A DNA stretch of 64,000 bases, taken from assembly GCF_958295425.1 (NCBI RefSeq), contig NC_081150.1, positions 722,501 through 786,500 of the forward strand, written 5' to 3'. A program made the position numbers and the translations under genes. The notes beneath the pieces are model-generated. The model saw nothing but the letters and a program-made list of their open reading frames with translations, was not told the DNA's origin and did no database searches. Origin of the DNA: Solea solea (taxonomy: Eukaryota > Chordata > Actinopteri > Pleuronectiformes > Soleidae). Positions 57,042 through 64,000 of the stretch are shown piece after piece (the stretch's first letter is position 1; each line of letters begins with the position of its first letter).

Positions 57042-57056
57042 TATTATTATTATTAT
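57042..57056. repeat. (ATT)5 tail of the LINE
   Basis: Short ATT run ending the LINE fragment. Confidence 0.8.
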
Positions 57057-57157
57057 TGACTTCTATGCTTGCACATAGAGTGTGTCCGCTGTGACACAAG
57101 TATGCAAAATAAGAGACTAACTGTCCTCTGCAGTCGGGCACAGGGACAAATGTTTAT

Positions 57158-57440
57158 ATTAGGGATGCACGATATTGGACTTTTTCGCTGATATCTGAGC
57201 GCTTGGGCCGATAACTGATACCAATATAAACTTCTTTTTTTTTCCTGTGCCCAAATGCAGGGGTCATATAGTCTCTTATTTAGTGAAATTAACATAAACA
57301 TTTAGCAAAATCACGTCACAGCAGATGTAGATACATTTTCCTTATTGGGCAAAAATAAATAGATAAATATTCAATCTCCTCCTTATAGTCATTAGTCATA
57401 TCGGTGGATCTTGGCATGTTTGCTGATATATCATAATACA
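57158..57440. mobile_element. hAT-like left end with decayed body
   Basis: TTAGGGATGCACGATATTGG, GCTGATATCTGAGCG and GGGCCGATAACTGATACC are the left part of a common fish repeat; CATATCGGTGGATCTTGG near 57400 may be its decayed right part. Confidence 0.5.
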
Positions 57441-57466
57441 CTTTAAAGCCAATAAAAAAATGTATA

Positions 57467-57487
57467 CATATATATATATATATATAT
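57467..57487. repeat. (TA) run
   Basis: ACATATATAT... run of about 20 bases. Confidence 0.85.
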
Positions 57488-57499
57488 CAGAAAAAATCA

Positions 57500-58840
57500 G
57501 AATGAAATTGAATCGTGAGTTTCTGAAAGATTCACATCTCTAGTATCATTCTCAGCACAAACACTCCTGATCACATGACAGTGACAGTGTTATGGTGACA
57601 GAAGTTACACAGTGGAGCTTTAAACAGAGAGAGGCAGAAAACACAACTGTGGGGACTGAGACTGCTGTGGGTTCTCTCAGCTGCCCAGGACAAATGTCTC
57701 CAATTGTTCATTTCTCCATTCCTTCATTCCTTCATTCATTTGAAACTACCAAAGAAGGGAAATTGAGATGACTGTAAATGTGCCAACATGTAAAAGTGTT
57801 ATTAAAGTCTGGATGTGGAGTCAAGTTCATGATCCAGGGAGAATAATTCAACACTGCTCTATGCTCCGGTAAACATTTCTCTTTCCTTTTGAAAAATACA
57901 TGATGTTTGATCTCTGAGCTGCAGCAGATGTTGCAGCACGAGGACGATCTCACGCCGACTGTTGTCGTATCTACTGTAGATCAAAACAAGTCAGTCCCAG
58001 AGACTGGGTCGGGACGTACACATAATAAATTGGTGACAGGTCAATAAATACTGAAATAAATTCCAGCCTTTCACTAAAGATTAGATAACAATTCAACAAC
58101 AGGTTCAGCAGTATGTCAATATCATGTTTGTGCACTGTGCAAGAACACCTGGAGACGCAGCACATCGTTGCTATTAAATGTTTTGCCTCAGTTTTGTAAC
58201 ATATTTCTCTTTTTAGCACAGTTTTCTGTGCATTAAGAAGTTTAAGAGCAGGTTTCTTTAACTTCCTTATGATTAATGTTCATTTTGACTATCACTAAAT
58301 GGAGGAACACATTTGGGCATTGTCCACCCTAAGGCTACATACTGTATGCACACTTTCCTTTTAAAATGTAAAAAAAAGACAGAAAATCTTCCTTTAGAAA
58401 ACATTTGTGACACAAGTGTATTTAATGTGTATATTTGAAAGAAAATGGTCAAAATGGAACAGTTATATGGACAATGAAGTTTTTTGTCTCAGAATTCAGT
58501 GGGTACATTTCTGCCTTCCATAGTATTGTGAACGTACAAACAGCCACAAGCATTCATTTTGTACCCTTTCAGGTACACATGGGTACCTCTGTTTATGAGT
58601 ACCTGGTTGTCTTATTCAACTTATTATATGTAACAGTAAACCTAGTTTTTACTTAAATGAAGCATAAATTATGTTTTAAAAAAAATGTTCCCATTGAAAA
58701 AAAAGTTGAAGAAATCACTGATTTCCATTGAAAAGATAAAAGCACCTGAACACTGTGCTGGAAAGACAAGTGAACTGTGACTGATCCAGATCCTTTGACC
58801 CATGAATCTAATCTGCAAAAGACTGGATCTTATACAACTC
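57500..58840. other. Gene-free stretch
   Basis: AT-rich; nothing recognised. Confidence 0.5.
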
Positions 58841-58844
58841 TCTC

Positions 58845-58884
58845 GAAGAAGAAGAAGAAGAAGAAGAAGAAGAAGAAGAAGAAG
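58845..58884. repeat. (GAA)13 microsatellite
   Basis: About 40 bases of GAA triplets bordering the GC-rich block. Confidence 0.95.
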
Positions 58885-58889
58885 AGTAG

Positions 58890-59710
58890 AAGCAACATTC
58901 GTGTTTACCTGTTCAGCATCCTCAGCAGGACGCGCTGCTCAGGGAGAGGAGGTCACGCCGCCTCTCCTCATCTCAGCTCGTGGGTTCAGGTTCTCCAGGT
59001 TCTCCAGGTTCTCCAGGTTCTCCAGCAGCAGCAGCAGCGGCGGCGGCGGCGGAGGTGGTGATGGTGGTGGTGTGGAAGTCAAGAAGCCTCGACCCAGTTT
59101 GGACCAAAGCTCCACTGTCGCTCAGCAAAAGTGCGGAAACAAAAATAATAATAATAAAAAGAAAGAAATCAATGCGCGACTCTGGTTCCACTGTTGACGG
59201 CGTGGACGGAACCGCGTCTCTCTCAGTCTCAGGTCCACGTTTGTCCTCCTCCTCCTTCTCCTCCAGCACCGGACTGTGAATGAGCGGAGCTCTGACTGAA
59301 GGAGGCTGAGAAGAGGAGAAGAGGAGAGAGCTGGGGCGTGTTCCTGCAGGGAGGGAGGGGGAGAGGGGGGAGAAGGAGGGAGAAGGAGGGATGCGCAAAG
59401 ATGCTCAGCTCAACGCGAGGGCGAGATAAAAATAAATAAAGAAGTTTCAAGAGAAGCCTCAGAGTCGTTGGTGTCCAGATTCACGGAGACATCACGGAGC
59501 TTTGTTCCACAGAGATGAAGACACAGTTTCACAGTTTCACGCCACTGTAAATCACGATGTCCACTTCACTACAAGACAATCTCATCTCATCTTAACAGCA
59601 GTTTAGTTTAACTTGCACTTGTAATCCAGACTTCGAGATAGCGCCAGGGCCGTGGGTTTGCGTGGGTTTGCGTGTTACAAAGAGGAAGTTAAGTCTTCTA
59701 ATTCACAGGT
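58890..59710. promoter_or_regulatory. GC- and CpG-rich candidate promoter / first exon
   Basis: An abrupt GC-rich block with many CpGs. Minus reading: an acceptor-like CCCTCCCTCCCTGCAG at 59345-59360, a 141-codon frame (58973-59398) with a hydrophobic patch (FFLFIIIIFVSALLL), a poly-Ala tract and GEP repeats, and a strong donor CAG/GTAAAC near 58909. Plus reading: G-rich GGGAGGGGGAGAGGGG, a TATA-like GATAAAAATAAAT near 59425, short ATG frames (59515 MKTQFHSFTPL) and a donor CACAG/GTAACATG near 59707. Either strand, or both, could start a transcript. The protein frame is low-complexity and I do not support it as coding. Confidence 0.4.
58989..59024. repeat. 9-bp tandem repeat (GGTTCTCCA)4
   Basis: Four exact units followed by (GCA)n and (CGG)n runs to about 59052. 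Confidence 0.95.
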
Positions 59711-59714
59711 AACA

Positions 59715-60045
59715 TGTCCGTCCCTTTACCTGGTCCCCCACCACAACAAGGGGACGCGGAACTAACAATGCAAAGAAAACAAAAGACTAAAAGTGATAAT
59801 AAAACATTATAGACTAAATAACATCATTAATAAGATTAACAAACAACTTAAACACATAATCAAACAATAACATGTAATATAATAAAAACATATGTTAATG
59901 GTGACAACATAAATTCCATACTTAAAATTAAAAACACATAATAAACTACACGGTTACACAGTTATTCGTTGTCTTGATTATTTAGGAATTTTATGGTCAA
60001 CAGTCATTTAAACAGTCAGCACTATTAATATAAAACTGTCATGAT
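59715..60045. other. AT-rich gene-free stretch
   Basis: Immediately after the GC-rich block, composition falls to strongly AT-rich, intron-like sequence. Confidence 0.5.
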
Positions 60046-60051
60046 AACCAG

Positions 60052-60120
60052 GGCTGCAGCGATTAATCGTTGATGATTAATCATTACTAAATTAATCGTC
60101 AACATACTATATTATGACAT
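60052..60120. mobile_element. Left end of a hAT-like element
   Basis: CAGGGCTGCAGCGATTAATCG followed by GATTAATCATTACTAAATTAATCG. This is the forward counterpart of the right end at 35000-35057. Confidence 0.5.
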
Positions 60121-60129
60121 TTTGGACCG

Positions 60130-61135
60130 ATTGTTGACCTGTTGCAGACGTGCTCCACAGTAAACGTGCTCCTGCCTTCCGTCTCAGCCCCGACTGTTTC
60201 TCGTCTGCTCAGCGTTCTCCGTCTATGAACTCAAGTGCTGGTTTACCTGCATGTTTGCGGACTCTGATCTTGGCATGTTAACCTCCCTGGACTCCCCTGC
60301 TCGCTGGGTCTAACCCTGCGGCAGAACCTGTTTAGAGAACTGAACTTTGCCATTTGTGTGGCTCATGCTGTTGCTTTCAAAAATAAGACATTTCCAACTC
60401 CTTCTGTGGTTCAGTGTACTGCAATTGGGTCGTACCACTACTGACACGCTCACCAAGGTTTCACTCCTTCTAGATTCAAAGTATCATGCAGTATGAGTAT
60501 GTGTGATTCTTTCCTCGGTTTCTAGCACAATCTTTTCAAAGCTCTGATGCTGATGATCCAAATGTCTATTTTCTTATTTGTGAAGGCCAAACCAAAGTAG
60601 AACTTCCATGTCCCTCATCTTGTTGCAGGTTGCAGTTCGTCATCTGAGATTTAATGTAATATTAGGACTTTTCTTTTTCAGATAAGGGTCCCGTCTATAT
60701 GGAAGTTATTTACAAACAATATTAATACTGACTTAAAATCTTATTAAAGTTATCTTAACTAGTAATTGCTTGTGACAAAATAATCTGGAGGCTTCTTGAC
60801 AGGATATATATGATATAATATCATAAATTAAACATCTGCTGAATAATGAAGAATTTTGAAGATTTTAGATCTTTCAAGAATTTCTTTTTTTTTCTGACTT
60901 TAATCTCAGAATTGTGGATTTTTTTGTTTATTTACAAAAAAAAATCCCATGTGGCTCTAATCCTCTTACATGTTGTTTTCCTACAACTATCCCTTCAAGA
61001 TTTATCTTTGGTTATTTCTTTTAATTTGAACTCATCGTCTCATTAACTGTGGGTGTGTGATCTCCTGATGAAACAATGTGTCTATAAGGGTCTTGACTGA
61101 CCGTCGGTGCATGGATTGAAATGGATTTCTTGTCA
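60130..61135. other. Gene-free stretch
   Basis: A moderately GC-rich part (60150-60480) gives way to AT-rich DNA. No supported gene. Confidence 0.45.
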
Positions 61136-61139
61136 TATC

Positions 61140-62060
61140 TGTCAGTCTGACACAGCACATTTCAGGCTGCTGGTAAGCAGCTCAGTCTCAGTCTCAGTCT
61201 CGCTGCTGGTGTGCGAGCGTCCTGCTGCTTCTTCCCTGTCTGGCTCTTGCTGACGCTCTGTGCCGCCTTGCCTGCGTATGACTGACTGCCAGATGGTCCG
61301 ACGCACAAGAACTTTGAATTATTCAAGCGTCCCACAGCAGATTGAAGCTGTCATGTGTAAGACAACGTCGCCGGCCTCTTCCTGTGCCGGAGAGACGCCG
61401 GCGGATGAGCTGATGCCACCAAGTTAGGCAACTTCACACTGGAATCTAACCGATGCACAATTCAGGCCCCAGCTCACAATTTACTGCAGCCGTGAAATGA
61501 TCCCTTTTTACAGATCAGACTCAGAGTGTGTTATGCTTTCACAGAGAGGGATGAGAATCATAAATTATTCACCTGATCCAGCTTTTATGTGTGAATGCTG
61601 AGCACACAGCAGCTGCTGGCACATCCAGAAACAAGCAGTTAAAGCATTTTAATAGACACACACACACACACACACACACACGCGAGTGTGTCAAATACAA
61701 TTATGAAAATGACTAAAGTTGGACAAGACGAAGCGGCGTGAGGCCATAAAACAAAACATTGTCATAAAGACATCGTGTGGATCCTTGGATGTTTAATGTG
61801 CTACAATTACCCATCGTGGCCATTAGTGATATTAGAGTGAGGCTTTACTGATGGCACGGGTCACGATTAAAGCCGTCATTTAGCAGAATAACTCCTGTCG
61901 CTTTAGCACAACCATTGATGCTATGAATACACGCCATTACCAAATACTGCCGTATAATATATCCCCCGCATTAGGGTTGATGTATGCTCCTCATTTCATT
62001 TTCCTCCCCGTGTCTCACTCACGTGCGACAAAGCTGCACATTGTCAAGGTTGAAGTGATG
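61140..62060. promoter_or_regulatory. Regulatory-looking island
   Basis: Repeat-poor, CpG-containing sequence with homeodomain-type words (GTGATATTAGAG, ATTACCCATC, CCATTACC) is broken only by a (CA)13 run at 61655-61680. The texture suggests conserved non-coding DNA; there is no coding evidence. Confidence 0.35.
61655..61680. repeat. (CA)13 microsatellite
   Basis: Uninterrupted 26-base run. Confidence 0.95.
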
Positions 62061-62282
62061 TGACTGTGAGAATCACACGTGGTGTCGGATGAATTTTTTT
62101 GTTTGTTCTGGGAGAGAAGGGGGGGTGGCTAATCCTTTCAAAACAAGATAAAGAAATGTGGGTGCTACGGTATGTGTTTTGTGGTGTAATCGCCCCGAGA
62201 GCGCCTCCATCCTTGGCGTACACCACCACTGCGACAACGGATCTCCATTTAAGTGGCGATGCAGTGAAGATGTCGCACTCAC

Positions 62283-62394
62283 CTCCTTCTCTAAAACACA
62301 CTCAACATCTGTGAGGAGGAAATGGGTTAATACCCCCACCTCTTCAGTCAAGAGGCCAGCACCACTCACCGCTCAGAATCACACGAGTGCCACG
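62283..62394 (-). CDS. Candidate pair of microexons
   Basis: On the minus strand a strong acceptor TTGTTTCCCTCCTGCAG precedes a 25-base exon (62394-62370) ending at donor G/GTGAGT. A 61-base intron follows, with a branch-point match TATTAAC and acceptor CATTTCCTCCTCACAG, then a 26-base exon (62308-62283) ending at donor GAG/GTGAGT. Joined, they total 51 bases and one frame is open, RGTRVILSDVECVLEKE. Each splice signal is close to consensus, but four good signals can arise by chance in 64 kb and the intron is short even for fish. The product is unknown. The sequence between the signals was not recognised as any domain. Confidence 0.25.
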
Positions 62395-62444
62395 CTGCAG
62401 GAGGGAAACAAGGTACTTATGTTCTCCACAACCACCTGAGTGAA

Positions 62445-63120
62445 GGACATGTAACCAATCCGAGAGCCTTACACTCTAATTGCATTTGGTCTTTACTGCA
62501 AGTGTCTGGTAATTGCATATTTACATGTGCACATGCTCAGTGCATGTTGTTTCCAAATCCCCTTTTGTTCGTTTAAGAGAAAAAGGTCACAGCACACAGT
62601 GCCATTATACTAATGAATAATGGCGGTTTTACAGTGTGTTCTCCTGTTTTTGAAGTAGAGTTGTGGTACATACAGTAGTCAGTACATGTATGTGTTTTTA
62701 AAATAAGTGTAATTATTACTGAACTAGTCTGATTCAAACATGCAAGCTTCTCTGAGCACGTTACAGTTCTTAACCAGGGCTTTAACACAAAAGAGTGAGA
62801 CAACAGCAAGAAAACATTGAGAAATGCAGACTGGTGCATTTTTGAACTGAGAAAGAGACTGAATTCATGCTGTCATCTTAAATAATTCAATATTTTGAAG
62901 TTAATGGATGGAGAGACACAGATTGGCACTCTTAAGCCAAAGCTGTTTTGGTCTGCGACATAATACGTCGACCGGAGCATGTCGCCACCTAGTGTAGCCG
63001 TGGTGGACACACTTCAATGAAAAATTGATTGACCGTGAGTCCTTATAGACTGAGGCAAGGACAGTTGTCCAATTAAACAGTGAAGTTGAGCTACGACCCA
63101 CTAGTCACAAAATGTGCTCG
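62445..63120. other. Gene-free stretch
   Basis: Unique-looking; nothing recognised. Confidence 0.5.
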
Positions 63121-63124
63121 CCGT

Positions 63125-63270
63125 TTGACCACGTCCTCCAAATTTGGAAGGATTCTCTCAAGGTCTTCCCGAGACACTCTGGCCAGAATTTCAAAAAAGC
63201 AACCTTTGACCATCAAATCTTAATCATTCCTACCTTGAGACCAAGTTTAAAATTTAAAGACGTTCACTCT
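63125..63270 (-). repeat. Dispersed fish repeat (GTGACCTTGA family), copy 2
   Basis: Plus-strand ACCACGTCCTCCAAATTTGG, TTCTCTCAAGGTCTTCCCGAGA and CAACCTTTGACCATCAAATCTTAATCATTCCTACCTTGAG resemble the reverse of a family also seen forward at 44795-44885. Confidence 0.55.
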
Positions 63271-63274
63271 CAGC

Positions 63275-64000
63275 ATTCCTGAGTTGTAATTTGTAATCCA
63301 GACATTTGTAATCCAAAAACACAATGGCCCTCATTTATCAAACACATCTCAAGTGTGATTCATGGAAGGGTGGAACGTTTACAGACCTCGCCCCTCTGTT
63401 TCTACAACATGGACATCATCATTATGTCTGTAAAATATGAGGCATCATTGTGGAGATAACTTTAAATGTGTCATCTGCTGATTTTACTTTCATTGTAAAA
63501 TTGCATTATTTTACAGGGAATCCTAAAGAAGAACAAAGTAACATTCTATAACATTAGAGCCAGGTGACCACCAGCTGTGAGCGAGCGCCGTGTCTTCTGT
63601 TTCCTATGCTCGTCCATCATCTCCACCCTGGATCATCACTAAAGAGGTCCTGGAAAAACAGGTGAAGAAATGTGTTGGTCAATGGTCGAAATAAACAACA
63701 CAATGAAAGAGATAAATGCCCCTCAAGGGCATCGGAGTGCTGCAACACTGATGGAAAAAGTATGTCGACGACAGGGGAGACTAACCACATTTGGTCAAAT
63801 TTGCCCATTGCATCATGGTCAGCCTTTGAACCTTTCAGCCCATCAATCACATCTATCTCATTTGGAATCTCACAACATTTCCTTTAATCACAGTTTACAG
63901 AGCATCCATTTATGGGGATTAAATACACTGATGGGAAAGGGACTCGATTGCTGCCAAGACTGTTGGCATGGTTTGGCTAAAGGAGGGCGGTGAGATGCAG
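63275..64000. other. Gene-free end of window
   Basis: ACAATGGCCCTCATTTATCAAAC at 63322-63344 resembles the end of a fish DNA repeat. The 107-codon plus frame at 63670-63993 has no domain, and part of it could continue past the window. Confidence 0.4.

Larger units (their letters stand above)
56470..57056 (+). pseudogene. L2-type LINE, reverse transcriptase tail fragment
   Basis: A first frame reads KVILDIHFTFENHTS. The 159-codon frame at 56499-56978 then carries QNSAARLLARSLARS, GHVTAVLQNLHWL and QFRALHNQAPP, the motifs after the catalytic core in L2 LINEs (NSAARLL, LHWLP, FK-L---AP). A (GCTC) slippage at 56608-56632 adds an LARS duplication. Later frames drift, but LWNS-type PSGTHN is recognisable. 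The end has a perfect hairpin (56938-56988), AATAAA and (ATT)n. It is a dead 3' fragment. Confidence 0.82.

Noticed and set aside
58973..59398. Minus-strand frame with poly-Ala and collagen-like GEP repeats
   Set aside because: The GEP and Ala tracts are translations of the (GGTTCTCCA)4, (GCA) and (CGG) tandem repeats; there are only four GEP units and no Gly-X-Y domain continues. Kept only as part of a promoter-like block.
63670..63993. 107-codon frame at the window end
   Set aside because: Overlapping frames on both strands, no domain, and no splice or promoter context.

Overview
The window looks like vertebrate nuclear DNA from a teleost, most likely a percomorph. It is AT-rich, has dense CA/GT and other microsatellites, and carries the repeat mix usual in fish: several tRNA-headed SINE families, broken RTE-, L2- and CR1/jockey-like LINE pieces, Tc1 and mariner remnants, and hAT elements. 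I found no intact protein-coding gene. Almost all open frames are under 110 codons, and the longer ones lie in simple repeats, broken transposons or sequence without recognisable domains. The best reading is an intergenic (or very large intronic) stretch between genes.

Layout. 0-10 kb: a Tc1 remnant (711), a GATA/GACA array (2337), SINEs, a decamer satellite (5486), a tRNA-Thr(AGT) gene or recent pseudogene on the minus strand (5837-5909), a TIR element (6025-6336) and a CCAA array inside a SINE (8697). 10-25 kb: a SINE split by a hAT MITE (9937-10680), a TIR element holding a 9-bp minisatellite (15398-16093), a 791-bp hAT element with target duplication (18343-19133), a 31-base G run, a 22-bp minisatellite and a 238-bp GA/CAGA tract. 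25-45 kb: mostly unique sequence with SINE fragments, a LINE fragment (32.9 kb), a perfectly flanked hAT MITE (35378-35759) and CA arrays. 45-57 kb: a candidate RFX X-box, an internally deleted mariner, a SINE followed by an RTE-type LINE fragment, a frameshifted hAT transposase, GC-richer regulatory-looking DNA (51.4-52.7 kb), and L2-type LINE 3' ends with a perfect 22-bp hairpin. 57-64 kb: a GC-rich possible promoter or first exon (58.9-59.7 kb), regulatory-looking unique sequence (61.1-62.1 kb) and a pair of splice-site-flanked candidate microexons (minus strand, 62283-62394).

There is no operon-like cooperation to describe. What functional content exists is probably cis-regulatory: unique, homeodomain-motif-rich islands, an X-box, a CTCF-like site and two possible promoters. 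The rest is transposon history. Family names come from remembered hallmarks of those families, not from any search.
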